A stretch of 64,000 bases of DNA from positions 9,522,092-9,586,091 of the forward strand of contig CM043001.1 in assembly GCA_023678885.1 (NCBI GenBank), read 5' to 3'. Position numbers and translations under genes: made by a program. The DNA is from Pogostemon cablin. Lineage: Eukaryota; Streptophyta; Magnoliopsida; Lamiales; Lamiaceae. Each line of letters begins with the position of its first letter. Within the stretch, counting starts at the first letter, position 1. This document shows, one piece after another, positions 12,420 through 24,230 of the stretch. Under the pieces are notes generated by a model that saw nothing but the letters and a program-made list of their open reading frames with translations, ran no database searches and was not told where the DNA came from.

Positions 12420-13885
12420 AAATAAATGGACCCAGCTGACCAAACATTATTAGCATAAAATGAGCAGCTCATTAATAAAATAATTAAGCCCATTTACCCT
12501 GCCAATTTCTGCATTAAGGTCTAGCCCAATATTTAACCTGGCCCAACATCAATCCCTCAATTAATTAAATACTGCAATTAAGGTCCAACAGACCATATCC
12601 ATTTTAATTAAAATTGGGCCTATGTTAACAGCCCAAAACCAAATTAAAACAAGGCCCTACTGCAGAGACAGCGCATGAACAATTTAATCAAATATGGGCC
12701 CAACAGCCCATAACGAAATTAAAAAGAACAAGGCCCAGGGACAGCCAAAAAACATAAAACAGGCCCAAACCCTAATGGACCATCAGCCGCCGCAACTCTA
12801 CATCCTCTAGGGACCACCAGTGCAACCAGGCACCGCTGCCGCCGCCGGCGCCGCCAACAGTCCACCGAAATCTCACCGTGAGCCCGCCGCCGAGCAGCAC
12901 CCAGCCACGACCGAAGCCACCATAGGTCAGTACACACCGGCGCTACAACAGCCGCATAAGCAGACTGATCAGATCGAAAGCCGTGTCAGGCCGGCAAGGT
13001 GCGACGCAGTCCAGCGCCGCCGCGCAGCCGCGCGATCCCACATGCTAACCTCCGTTCCTGACGATAGCGACCATAGCCCACCAGATCCGGCCGAAACCTC
13101 TAGCATACGTTTCTCAACGTCGCGCCTTGGAATCGCCCAGATCCGATCATAAGGAGAAAACAGAATCCATGGAGGATTCATTCAGAATGCCTCCTTACTC
13201 GATCGAAACAACCGACTACTTGCCCGGAAGCAGCTCCATCAGACGCTGATGTTCTTATGTTCCGCCGTTGTCAATTTGTGAGCCTCCAGGTCGCGACGAC
13301 GCAGCGCCCAGACACGCCTCGCCGTGAAGTCGTCGCCGCCACCTCGTTTTTGTTCATTTCTCACCGTCGTCAGTCCGTGTGACTCCGATCCTTTCAAAGT
13401 CTCTTGCCATTCCAGCGCCGCCGTATCAGCTCCGACCCGATCAGAATCAGTGTGAACGCGTTGCCTTCGTTCACTGCCTGACGCGATCGAAAATCGCTTC
13501 TGACTCACTTCAGACTCGCTTTAACCCTCCGTCGACTCGCCCATAGCACGTTGAGACCTACCTGACTGACTGTCTGATTCTTTTTACAGAGTCGGCCATT
13601 GACTCGTGAGTATGTGACAGTAGTGATGGAATGGGTTGGGATTCAAGAAGTGTGTATAGGTGCAGATGGGTATTTTGATGTGTGTGTCCAGTAATAAAAA
13701 AACAATTAACAATCACACATACCAAAATCATGCCATGGTAAAATTAATAAGCAGTATAAAACCCACGAAATAATTCCCAGATTATTTTACATAATCAAAT
13801 TATCCCATTTAAACATGCTATCAATCAGACCATAAACCCACGAATGGCACATAAACCCCTTAACGTGTCACGTCTCACCACGAAA
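12420..13885 (-). other. Copia A leader, GC-rich and apparently non-coding
   Basis: This stretch separates the PBS from the gag region. 12780-13600 is strikingly GC-rich (many GCC/GCCG runs) compared with the AT-rich element around it. Open frames of 70-110 residues occur on both strands but show no motif I recognise and are what GC-rich non-coding DNA would give. Copia B has a GC-rich leader in the same position (32085-33318) but with no obvious sequence match. Confidence 0.55.
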
Positions 13886-13888
13886 CCA

Positions 13889-13902
13889 GGCTCTGATACC
13901 AA
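13889..13902 (-). promoter_or_regulatory. Copia A primer-binding site (Met-tRNA type)
   Basis: The minus strand reads TTGGTATCAGAGCC immediately inside the 5-prime LTR, matching the 3-prime end of plant initiator methionine tRNA as in most plant Copia elements. Confidence 0.9.
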
Positions 13903-13903
13903 T

Positions 13904-15108
13904 TGTTGGCAATTGGATCATGTGGTTCAACGTGATCCGTTAGGATTAACAGGCAAACAAATCAGCGGAAGCAAAAATAAACTTGTTTACCGTACTTCTG
14001 GGTTGATGTAGAGGATGAACCGTTGCAGAGAACCACCTCTCAATCTTCTGTTGTATGTCCCAAGTCGAATCCTTTTGTTGTGTGGGCAACAATCCGCAGG
14101 ATTCTCTCAATCTGCTCCTGTTCTTTTCTAACTATCAAATGAGGCACTGACTTAGGGTTAACAGGAGCTGAGATGACTTATATAGTTGGGCTACAGCAGG
14201 GACCAGGAGGAGAAATTGGGCTGGGCCTCAATTGAATTTAATTAACCAAGCTTAGCCCAAAGCTTTTAATTAAATCCAATAATAATAATATAGTCCACTA
14301 AAATATTATTACTGCACTACCCGTCCAATCCCAAAATTATGTTCTGGGCTCCTTCTTATTATAAGCCCGATGGTCTCCCCATGTTTAAGATATACAATGT
14401 CCATTAATTAATTAAGTTACTGACAACTCAAATTAATTAATATCTCATCCGAGAGTAGTACCACTCAACCTTATTATCATGCCGGAAATTAATCCACTTG
14501 CAAGATTTACATGATAAACCTTATGAGCTCCTCAAGGGGACATCATCAACCTATGTCGGACATGGATTCCTTCTACAATCAACAGCACACCATAGAGACA
14601 GCACTACTTCCCAACTCACCGAGTATATTGATTTAATACTTATAAATCTCACCCATTGATGAATCAAAGAAATACATATTGCCCTACGTGTCGAGGTTAT
14701 TGTATAGGGATTAAGAGCACGAACTTCCATAATAACAGAGATCAAGTTCTTCTATAAGTCAGTATAAGTCGAACGATCTCAGGCGGTCCTGCTCAATACA
14801 CACAAGTGCACTAATGTGATTCTATAGCCAAGACAAGCTAATACCAAAGCACACTACAACCATACCGATAGAGAGTCCCCGTCTATCTCAGTTGTGAGCA
14901 TCTGTTTATACTTTATAAGGAAACCGATAATATGATCTTCTGCGTGTTGTCACACAACATATTATCTACAGTATAAAGTAAATGGACTATTGCATCATGC
15001 ATATAAAATAAATTATAAGATGCAATCATTTGATCATATGATTCTCATTTCAAATATTGTTATAACATTATTCATACTAAAGCTAGACTTTTAGTATACA
15101 ATCCAACA
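13904..15108 (-). repeat. Copia A 5-prime LTR
   Basis: 1,205 bp, TGTTGG...CCAACA, the same length as its partner at 7006-8210 and about 98% identical by eye. Confidence 0.93.
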
Positions 15109-16727
15109 CCTTTTACAGTAGTTGGGAATGTTTTATTTTGTTACACGAAGTACTATTTGATCCTCTTGGATGAGATTGGTTTATTAGAGATATACTAATA
15201 ATTTTTGTCCCATAACTTTGTTAAATCCAATTTTAGTTTTTTAACTTTGTATTTTATGTTCAATTATTATTTAATATTATTCTTTGAAACTGATATTCGT
15301 GTTGTATTTTACTTAATTTATTTGTGGATTGTCATACCTTTGCGTTAAAGATGATTCCTTTTCTTATTATGCAGCTTATTTGAAGGACACACCAATACCA
15401 ATACTCCAGGGTATATTCTTTACTTCATTCTTTGGAGGCCTAATATCCATCTGGTTTAAGAGAGTATTAAACTTGAATGGAGAGAATAAATTTTTTAAAT
15501 GGAAATATTCGTTAACAAATTAACCTTTTTTAATTTAGACCGAATTGAGAGTTTTTGTGGTGAAGCAATTTGATTTTCATGGGACAAATATATACCAAAA
15601 TCCTACCTTACCAATAATAATATGAAGAAATTCTAATTTACATGCAGTTGTGTAATGGTAATTAAAGTGTGCTGCTTGTTTAGAGTTTGGTAGAGTATTA
15701 ATTTCTATGATATACAATGATTTGAAATTGTATGCCTATATAGAGTTATGTACTAGTGACACTATGCAGTTTGCTTTCATTTAACTGTATGTCTATAACT
15801 TTTATTCAAGTATATATACAAGTGCTTGTGTGGTGACGTATTTCATTTCCCTAGATGTTTGTATTTAAAGTAGAATATTTAATAAGGGTGATAGTGAATA
15901 GGTGTGGCTTGAGGTGAGATGGTTAATGTGCATAAGAAAGTGTGGTTGATTTTGGTTTTATAGTGGTTTTTATACTAGTATATTCCACTAGACTTGGTTA
16001 TGGCATCAAGCAGCAGATTAAAATTATTACAATGTATTCTAAATTACAAGTATTACTCTAATTTTCTTCTTTAGCACATTTTTCTGTATAATGTTATTTA
16101 TTAGTCATTGCATACTTATGTAAAGACACGACTTCTGATCCAATTTTATTGGATAAAACATGGCCCTACAGTAATAATGTATTTTTTTTTTGCAGTGGAA
16201 GAAGATCTAGTAAGCTTTATATCACATGTAAAATCACCTGAGGTTTGTTTTTCTATTTGTTATGTACTTACTTTCTATTTTAAGCATTATCAAAACTAAG
16301 TTAGTCTATTAATTTTAGTAAAAAATTTATCCAGCTGATTACATGCTTATATTCATTTGTTGTCAAAAACTATGTTAGATAATTACTTTTAGTGGATTTT
16401 TTTACAACTGATTAAATTCTTATATTCAATATTATTTAAAAGACTTACAAAGTAAGCCAAAGATCAAAACGCCTATTTTGGCTTCATTATAAAGCATAAA
16501 ATTATTAGCAACTTTATATTACCTCAAATATGCCTTGAAGTTTGATTTGCATAAAATTATTTGCTATGTGGCTTTACTTGTTAGACTATAATAATGAGAA
16601 AGAGTATGATAGGCTGCCTTTGAAATTTTCATAGACATTCTTTGTCGCTGCCTTTGAAATTTTCATAGACATTCTTTGTCTTTGTGAATGCAGATATATA
16701 TCCACTTAATTCAACTAAGGGTATAGC

Positions 16728-17441
16728 ATGACGTGCCTTGGTAGGAAAAATGCGATGGTATTCATTTTCTTTTTGACATTACTCCAGCATCATCTCATTA
16801 TAATCCATATTATACTACATATGCTCAAGAAAAAACATAGACGATTTCGTAGACGTCCTTACACAATACGACCATATACTATGATAGAAAGAATACCCCA
16901 TCAATCTTTCAGATTGGATCGGCTGTATTGTGATAGTGATGTTGACTGTAATGATAACCTGAGAATGGATAGGAATGCTTTTCGTAGACTTTGTTATTTG
17001 ATGAGAGAAGTAGGTGGGTTATCAGATTCCAAGTATGTCAGCGTAGAGGAGCAATTAGTAATTTTTTTTATCTGTGTTGACTCATCATAAAAAGAATAGG
17101 GTTGTTAAATTTGACTTTTGGAGATCTAGTCAAATAATTTCCCACTACGTGCACGTCGTCCTAAAAGCATTATTAAGAATGCATACCCTATTTATGGTGA
17201 GACCAACACCTGTGCCAGATGATTCAACGAATCCAACATGAAAATGGTTCAAGGTAACAATCACGCTTATGTCATAATTCATATGTAACATAATTTTTAT
17301 TCATTCTGATCAACATACGAAATGAGTCATATTTTATGCTTAAAGGGTTGTTTAGGGGCATTAGATGGAATTCACCTCCCAGTCCATGTCCCAGAAAAGC
17401 TTCAAGCAAGATTTAGGAATAGAAATGGAACATACAAAACA
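16728..17441 (+). pseudogene. PIF/Harbinger (HARBI1-like) transposase, truncated
   Basis: Residues DCNDNLRMDRNAFRRLC and VGGLSDSKYVSVEEQL are the conserved N-terminal helical region of plant HARBI1-like nucleases. A one-base frameshift near 17062 breaks the frame. The downstream frame continues THHKKNRVVKFDFWRSS and ISHYVHVVLKALLRMH up to PTPVPDDSTNP, then a TGA replaces the usual Trp. After an apparent intron (from about 17252) an exon at 17349 reads GALDGIHLPVHVPEK, which holds the first catalytic Asp of the DDE nuclease. The second Asp and the Glu are missing. The product would not be catalytic. Confidence 0.85.
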
Positions 17442-17597
17442 TAATTAAGTCTCCTGTATAATTTCTTCCCATTGCATAAGGAATTAACATCGTTATTTTT
17501 TTCATAATTAAATTCCACTACTTAAAATAATAGATTGATGCCAAAATACAGTGTATATAGAGTTCTTAAGCAAGGTTGTTTATTCAGTATATTTAAT

Positions 17598-18002
17598 TTA
17601 AAGCCATGATATCAGCAATATAAGTTGAAAGTAAAAATAATAAATTAAATGTATCTTCAACGCCTTCTCCCATTGAGTGTCTGAAGCATCAAGCTCACAT
17701 GTCATATGGTTGTATCCTATTCCAGTATCCTTAAATATGGTTGAAAGAGTCAAATGAGATCGCTTCCACATAGTTATTTTAGAATTGATGTGAGGGCTCC
17801 AACGCAAATCAGTATTTGGAATGGCCTTCTTCAAACCTGCCTCAAGCCTACTAAGGTAACCAGGCTTAGATCCGTTGTCAATCTTCCATCCACTAGCAAC
17901 AAGCTCCTTCAATAGGTCAAGAAGAGCTGCTTCTTCATGAGTAGTCCAAGAACGTCGATTTCTTTTCGCCTTCTTGCCTTTGCCCTTGCCCTTTCCAGAC
18001 AT
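17598..18002 (-). CDS. Harbinger-associated Myb/SANT-like protein
   Basis: Chosen start is the Met of MSGKGKGKGKK, where the conserved part begins; an in-frame Met 15 residues earlier is possible. About residues 15-105 match the plant Myb/SANT-like DNA-binding domain (Myb_DNA-bind_3): RRSWTTHEEAALLDLLKEL, then GWKIDNGSKPGYLSRLE, then SPHINSKITMWKR and GIGYNHMTCELDASDTQWEK. The N-terminus is a Lys/Gly-rich basic tail. In PIF/Harbinger elements a Myb-like partner binds the ends and helps bring the transposase to DNA. It lies tail-to-tail with the transposase. The last 20 or so residues are hydrophobic and unlike the family, suggesting loss of the original 3-prime end. The Myb domain itself is unbroken, unlike the transposase. 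Confidence 0.75.
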   Translation of the reverse strand: MSGKGKGKGKKAKRNRRSWTTHEEAALLDLLKELVASGWKIDNGSKPGYLSRLEAGLKKAIPNTDLRWSPHINSKITMWKRSHLTLSTIFKDTGIGYNHMTCELDASDTQWEKALKIHLIYYFYFQLILLISWL

Positions 18003-18059
18003 GATACTACTACTAACGCTCTTCATTAATGTTGTTACGTACTGCAAAATAAATCAAAA

Positions 18060-19190
18060 ATGACTAGCAACAATAAATAACTATATACATATATAAATAT
18101 GCAAAGACATATGTGTTGCAGTTTACAGTGTAGATTTAGTAAATGTTGTCATAGTTTGTAGACAATGAATTTTATCTAACTGATCATGCTCACATTGTGC
18201 TTCATGGCCAATTAATTCAATAATACAACAAGCAAGAAGCATCTCTCCGAGTTAAATAGCAATTTTAACATTAAAAAGAAAGATTCTATCCATCTCCTAT
18301 ATTATCACGAAACAAGGATGAATAGATGTTGAAGGAAGGTGTAGAAATGTTAGAGAGCTATACAAGCAAGAAGCTCCTATATATAGCCAAAATGCCCTTT
18401 CTCAAATATCTGACAGGAACTCCATAAAATCCAAAATGCATCACAAATTCAACATATGTCTAACCACACTACCAGCCACATTCGCAATTGGGAAAGCCCC
18501 GCAAGTTTGAATTCAAAATTTTTTCACTTTTAAGAGCATAAATACTCACATAATGCAAAACCTAATGCAAAAGTATACTTCCAATCGCAAATAATATCAC
18601 TTCAAATCAAGGGGTTTATAACAAAATGAAAGAAATACTCATCAACTCTAGAAATGGGCATGATTACTTTCCACGTTTCTGATTTAAGATATAAAATATA
18701 ACAAAACACTCCATTCTTCGATGCCACCACAAACCCAGAAATGTGTTCGGTGGATTTATGCTAAGAACAACTCGAAAAAAATACATGCTTTAGTTCAAAT
18801 TCAAGTAATAACCTGTGAGTTCATCTTCTTCTAATGCTATTATTTACATTCTGAATCGTTGGCACCACGGATTAATCGACATCAGCGCAGATTAACCTTT
18901 GTTATCTCTCTTTCTTACTTGCGACGTTTATTTGGTAGATAGGGTAAATGAGATTACAATGTAATAAAATTAATAAATGGTAAATTTGTAATTAAAATTA
19001 TGAAGAAGGGTTGGAAAAGTAAATACCCTCTTTATCTCAATTTATTTATCTCCTACCAAACATCTTATTTCTATTTTATATCACTTTTAATACATCCTAT
19101 CAAACTATCTCTATTATTCATAATATTAATACTTATACTATCTTCAATCTCATTTCTTATATATACTCTCTTATCTCATGTGCCCTATCA
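18060..19190. other. Harbinger right arm, no further gene
   Basis: AT-rich sequence between the Myb-like gene and the right terminus, probably containing the Myb-like gene promoter on the minus strand. No other coding frame is supported. Confidence 0.5.
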
Positions 19191-19428
19191 AACGAGCCCT
19201 TAAGGTTAAGATAAAAGGATAACCCACGGGCCGACAATATCCCATGCTGAACAACTTGTTAGCAGCGGATATGTAACCTTCAAGAAATGGGCGGATAAAA
19301 CTAAATCGCAGGGATAATGGGAAAATTTATAACTTTACCCCTTGATCTAAAAATTAAAAAACCTCTCATTCAAATTGAAATTGAATCTGCGATGAAGAAA
19401 GTAAGGTTTTTCTTTTATTGAGCTTCAA

Positions 19429-19889
19429 ATGGTGGAGGCGAAGGTTGTATTTGGAAGACCATTGCACTCGTTTATGAAAAGTGTTCGTTCGTTAATGACG
19501 AGGTGCAATTTGAGAAAAACGTGGACGAGGTGTTCGCGTCGCTGTACCTAAAGAACGATGGCATTTTATCACGGTCAGAGCACTGGAGGGTGTTCAAGTA
19601 GCTGAGCTGATCGAGACCCACTTTGGGGTGGACATGGCGATGTCGCAGGATGAGCTGACGAAGCTGTACAACTTGATTTTCACCTAATTCAATCGAATCG
19701 TGGAGGGTGATCGAGACCCACTTCGGGGTGGACGTGGCTACTCCGCCAGAGGACCTGACAAAGTTGTACAACTCATTTTTTACCTAATTCGACTATTATA
19801 ACTTCGGGACGGTAGATCACAAGGAGTTTATGGATGAGCAGAAAATATTGGAGTTTGAAATGAATTCTCGCAGTTGGTACAAAAAATGA
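19429..19889 (+). pseudogene. EF-hand calcium-binding protein pseudogene with internal duplication
   Basis: Frames across this stretch match a plant EF-hand family: VNDEVQFEKNVDEVFASLYL, then NDGILSRSE (the first Ca-binding loop, degraded), then IETHFGVDVATPPEDLTKLYN, then DHKEFMDEQK from a second loop. The ETHFGVD...LTKLYN segment occurs twice in tandem (about 19608-19692 and 19709-19795), the second copy following a stop. At least two frameshifts and several stops make it non-functional. The family normally has one such segment between two EF-hands. No introns are evident. Confidence 0.75.
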
Positions 19890-20345
19890 AGAGGTAGTGG
19901 TTTATGCACAATGACATCCCATAGACATTCTAAACTAATTATCTACCAAAAAGCTACACACTTTGAAGATTGCTTCAATGGAATGGCATATCATTCATCA
20001 CAATCCATCTAAATAAAAAACCAATTCCTAGGTTTTCTTTCAGTTTTAGAAATTACAAAGATACCGCTTTTACATCAATCTGCACAAAATCAATTTGTTT
20101 GATATAGAGTATTTAATTAAGGTAAGGAAATCAATTTTTGTAATATGGATTTTTTAATTAAAGGTAAGGTTGTTATAGTTAAATCTCATAAATAAAACTG
20201 CAACGTAAATAATGTTGCAAATCCTTTACCAGAGTAGTTACTTCTAACTCAACCTCCTCCAAACCTTTACAAAGGTTAATTATCCCTAACCCCAACCCCA
20301 AAAGTAAATGAAACCTTAAAGTCTATGTAATATATAATATTTTTT

Positions 20346-20555
20346 AGTGCCAGTCTCGATGAATGTGCATACCTTCTCCAAGAAGACTGCCTGACTTATA
20401 TATCGATGGTTTTGAAAAGTGAAGATTACAGGATAACGATTGATCAGATCTGGTCCATGATTCTAGATTCTCTAGAGAAGCGGAGCGAGGGCGGGAAGGA
20501 AGTTGAAGGGGGGGTGGTGAAGAGAAATAGTGAATTCAACCAGGCCCTAACCTAA
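20346..20555 (+). CDS. Orphan C-terminal exon, unknown protein
   Basis: After a good splice acceptor (a T-rich run ending TTTTTAG) the frame is open for 69 codons to TAA, with residues including LDECAYLLQEDCLTYISMVL and DYRITIDQIWSMILDSLEKR, an acidic/hydrophobic helical pattern. I do not recognise the family and see no matching upstream exon between 19890 and 20340. It may be the end of a broken or relocated gene. A chance open frame is possible. Confidence 0.3.
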   Translation, partial: SASLDECAYLLQEDCLTYISMVLKSEDYRITIDQIWSMILDSLEKRSEGGKEVEGGVVKRNSEFNQALT

Positions 20556-20814
20556 ATAATATTAAATAATTACATTAAAATGAGCAAACTAATAATTGGG
20601 TTGCCAATATATTAGCCTATTAAACAAGGCCTAACTGTATCATATAAATAGTAAATAATTTCAAATGAGGGTTCATTCACTATTCGCTACAAACTATTCT
20701 CCAATCATTGCAGCCATAGTCATCATACACTTGAACTTAGTTCATAGTATCCCATGTTCATGTTTATATTGCCAGATTCCAACACTCAGATACCCCCTTA
20801 TTTACATATAATTA

Positions 20815-20989
20815 TGTTGTTGTGAACTGATAAAAGAATAAAAAATTCCGCAGAACACAAAGGATAGTGGTTCGGAAAATTGTCTATGTCTACTCTTAAG
20901 AAAGAAAAAGATATTATTGATGGCGAATTACAACCATAATGAAAAATAAAATTTGACTTATATATTTACTCTAATATGTGATATTATAT
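20815..20989 (-). repeat. Truncated LTR related to Copia C
   Basis: Begins TGTTGTTGTGAACTGATAAA and parallels the first ~170 bp of the LTR that starts at 20990 (shared GTGGTTCGG and CTACTCTTAAG blocks), so two related LTR segments lie head-to-tail. The more diverged copy is probably the older one. Confidence 0.6.
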
Positions 20990-21364
20990 TGTTGTGAATC
21001 ACGGACTGATCAAAGAAAAGAAAACATAGAACACACAGGATTACAGTGGTTTGGCAAAATTGCCTACATCCACTCTTAAGGGAGAATGAGATCTTATTGA
21101 TTAGGGTTACAACGATGAAGAATAAACTTGACTTACATATATATCCAATATATGACAAAGTTGATCACCAACCAGGCCTATTTTCACAATAACGGCCATT
21201 CCATTCTTACATCAAAACGTATACGTGCGCAAGCTTCTACGTCTCAACAATATTCCACCTTAGACCTTGCATCACTACACCAATTCTCTTACTTCTCTCA
21301 CATGCTGCTTTACGGTGTAGCCACCCTTACCCACTGTTTTAAGGGAACAGCAACCCATCCAACA
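20990..21364 (-). repeat. Copia C 3-prime LTR
   Basis: About 375 bp, TGTTGTGAATC...CCATCCAACA. Its first 170 bp match the LTR segment at 34736-34903 closely, including AAAAGAAAACATAGAACACA and CAGGATTACAGTGG. Confidence 0.75.
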
Positions 21365-21375
21365 TATTATGAAAA

Positions 21376-22833
21376 CTAACAAACACTCATTAAGTCCAAG
21401 CATGGCTTAGACTTAGCAATAGACTTAACTCTAGTAAAGCTACCTTCCTTCCTATTGTTGCAAGTCTTGATGGTCTCTTGTTCTAACCCCACAATCGAGT
21501 GATCTTTGCTTCGCTCGATTTGTTGTCCATTTGCCCTGATACTTGAAACTTCACTAATATTTTTTGAAATTATTGTCTTACCATTCAGAAAATACAAGTT
21601 ATCCCTCCTTATACCTTGCAGTGCTACTCTCCCACTCTTAGAAACGGTGAGAACTCCACCTTGAGGCTTAAAATCATAATCGAAAGACTCAATCATTCCA
21701 AGAGAAATTGGATTTCTCCTAAGCTCAGGCACGTACCTCACGTTTGATAACTTGACAGCACCATCAGACACTTTGATCATGATTGATCCCATTACTCTTA
21801 TTTTGCAAGTCTGATTGTTCCCAAGATGAACCGAGCCTTCATTCTGATCCTTGAACTCATGAAACCAATCCTTTCTTGATGTCATATGATAAGTACATCC
21901 AAAATCTAAAACCCATTCACCTGAGTTCCTAGATGCTATAGCAGACAAAGCCTAAGCGCAGACATACCCAGATGCATCAGAAAGCTTAGCAACCTGATTA
22001 ACCTGGTTCTCATGATCATTCTTGAAACTAACTGCCTTCCTAGTCTTGGATGCCTTCAATTTCGGACAGTTCCTCCTGAAATGACATGGATTATGACAGT
22101 GCGTAGAAACATTTTCTAACCTTTGAATCATTCAGAGAATCACTATCAATTTCATCTTGCCACTTTGAACTAGAACAACCTTTCTTGTTGTTCCTTCTCC
22201 CCTGATGTTGCTTCTGGATGTTTAGACCTTCTTCGAATGCTACTTGAGTCTCTAAAACCTTCTGAACCTCCTTGGTTTTGAGAGCCAATTGGACCTGATC
22301 CAATCCGATTGAATCTTGGTCTCCAAACAATAGAGTATCTCTAAAATTCTCGAACGATTTCAGAAACACTGATAAGAGAATTAATGCCTCGTCTTCCTCC
22401 TCTAACTTTACATCCATGTTCTTCAAATCATCAATTATTTTGTTGAATTCATATAGCTGTCCAAGAATCGGCTTATCTTCAACCATCTTGAATGAGTACA
22501 ATTTCTGCTTCAGAAACAAACGATTAGCTAAAAATTTCACCATGCATAAACTATCCATTTTGTCTCATACTCCTTTAGCAGTTATCTCCTTAGCAATCTC
22601 TCTCAAAGCCTTATCACCAATGCAAAGAATTATGGCACTTTGAGCGTTTTCTTGTTTCACTGCTTCAGCTGCAACAACCGTTGCATCCACGACTGTTCCT
22701 TCTGCTGTCAGCGGTGATTTCCTAGAGTGGAGGACAACCTTTATTGTACCAAGAGCGCCTTCATCTTTATCTTCCATAACCTGAAATCCAATTTCTCTGT
22801 GAACTTCTCCATATCGAACCTTGTCGAACTCAT
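21376..22833 (-). pseudogene. Copia C gag-protease pseudogene
   Basis: The natural gag start is the ATG at 22831-22833, opening with MSSTRFDMEKFTEKLDFRLW as in plant Copia gag. The frame then shifts; residues QSAIILCIGDKALREIAKEI and FLANRLFLKQKLYSFKMVED follow (UBN2-type gag core), with a stop between them near 22562. A zinc-knuckle remnant (CHNPCHFRRNCPK) is frameshifted near 22060. The protease region has DFGCTYHMTSRKDWF in place of the usual DSGCS/TxHMT, followed by a GAG-pre-integrase domain. The frame ends at 21376 and runs almost directly into the LTR, so pol is missing. Not functional. Confidence 0.85.
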
Positions 22834-22857
22834 TTTGATCTTCCTGATTCTTCTTCC

Positions 22858-24230
22858 TGTTGGCGTTTGGATCTTTTGGTTAACGTGAACCTTGGGTTCC
22901 ATGCAATTCTACAGAAATGGAAGCATAAGTGTATAATCGAATTACCTTTCACTAGGGTTGATGTAGAGGTTGAATTCTCGCGACAGCCTGCGCAGCCTTA
23001 TGTTTTTTAGCATATCTCTCTCATCCGATATCGAAATCAAGTAATCTATGCACCAAAATGATCCTCTCTTCAGTGGATTTCCAACGTTATATCACACGTA
23101 TAGTTTTGACTTCCACATTATTTTAGAAAAATTGGTAAAGTTGACTGATAGAAATAGCAAATGACCTTACGGTCTTCTGATGTATTCCTAAGCCATGTCT
23201 TGACGGTGGTGTGGGCAATGATCTACAAGACGAACTCAGTCTACAACCCTAATCTGTCTTTCACGTGTGTTATGCGTGTGATTCAGATTTTGAAATGATG
23301 AGATTGCCTATTATATAGGCTACAACAGGGACCAGGAGGAGAAATTAGGATTTGGGCCTCCCATTGGGCTTAAGCATCCAAATTTAGCCCAAAACTTATA
23401 CTTAAGTCCGATAATAATAAATCATTCCACTAAAAAAATATTATTGCACTGCCACCCTAATCTTAAATTACGTTTATGGGCTCCTTCTTATTATGAGCCT
23501 GTTAGTCTCCCCGTGTTTAAGATTCAATGTCCATTAATTAATTAAGTTACTGACAACTCCATTAATTAATATATTTACCAAGAGTAGTACCACTCAACCT
23601 TATTATCATGGCGGAATAAATCCACCTGCAGGGTTTACATGATAATCCTTATGAGTTCCTCAAGGGGACATCATCAACCAATTCCGTTAGGACACGAATT
23701 CCTTCTATAATCAACAGCACACCATAGAGACATCACCATTTCCTAACTCACCGAGCATATTGATTTAACTATTAAATCTCACCCATTGATGAATTAAAGA
23801 AATAAATACTGGCTTACGTGTCAAGGTTATTGTATAGAGATTAAGAGTACGAACATCCATAATAACATAGATCAAGTTCAATTATATAGCCAGTATAAAT
23901 CGAACGATCTCAACAGCGGTCCTGCTCAATACACAAGTGCACTAGTGTAATTTTATAGTCAAGACAGACTAATATCAAATCACACTACAACCATATTGAT
24001 AAATAGTCCCCGTCTATCTCGGTTGTGAACATCTGTTTATACCTTATAAGGAGTCGATAATATGATCTTTCGTGTGACGCCGCACGCCACATTATCTGCA
24101 GTATAAAGTAAATGGACTTTTGCAATAACATTATTGCAAACATTTGATCACATCATTCTCATTTCAAATAAATTAAATTGTTAAAACATTGTTCATACAA
24201 AAAGCTAGACTTTTAGTATACAATCCAACA
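22858..24230 (-). repeat. Copia B 3-prime LTR
   Basis: 1,373 bp, TGTTGGCG...CCAACA. Contains at about 22997-23150 the CATA(A/T)CTCTCTCATCCGAT module that Copia A lacks. Confidence 0.92.

Larger units (their letters stand above)
7006..15108 (-). mobile_element. Copia retrotransposon A, complete with 5-bp TSD
   Basis: Two 1,205-bp LTRs flank a 5.7-kb interior, and the TSD ccttt occurs at 7001-7005 and 15109-15113. A Met-tRNA-type primer-binding site lies beside the right LTR and a polypurine tract beside the left LTR, so the element reads on the minus strand. It sits inside the Harbinger element. By eye the LTRs differ at about 20 positions (near 1.6%), mostly transitions, indicating a recent insertion. 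The coding region is nevertheless badly decayed. Order on the minus strand: right LTR, GC-rich leader, repeat-bearing untranslated stretch, gag, protease/integrase, RT-RNase H, left LTR. Confidence 0.93.
5773..19199 (+). mobile_element. PIF/Harbinger transposon, split by Copia A
   Basis: The ends are perfect inverted repeats over GGGCTCGTTTG (left) and CAAACGAGCCC (right), flanked by a 3-bp TSD tta at 5770-5772 and 19200-19202, the TWA target typical of PIF/Harbinger. After removing Copia A (7006-15108 plus one 5-bp TSD), about 5.3 kb remains. It carries a transposase gene on the plus strand (16728-17441) and a convergent Myb/SANT-like gene on the minus strand (17598-18002), the two-gene layout known for this superfamily. 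The left arm around 6000-6180 is pyrimidine-rich and may be the transposase leader. The transposase is broken, so the copy is not autonomous. Confidence 0.9.

Noticed and set aside
12820..13508. Open frames of 70-110 codons on both strands
   Set aside because: Same situation in the Copia A leader: low-complexity Ala/Arg/Pro-rich translations and no supporting motif.
15329..15523. 64-codon frame in the Harbinger right arm as a transposase exon
   Set aside because: No transposase motif and no clear splice sites; the recognisable transposase begins near 16.7 kb.
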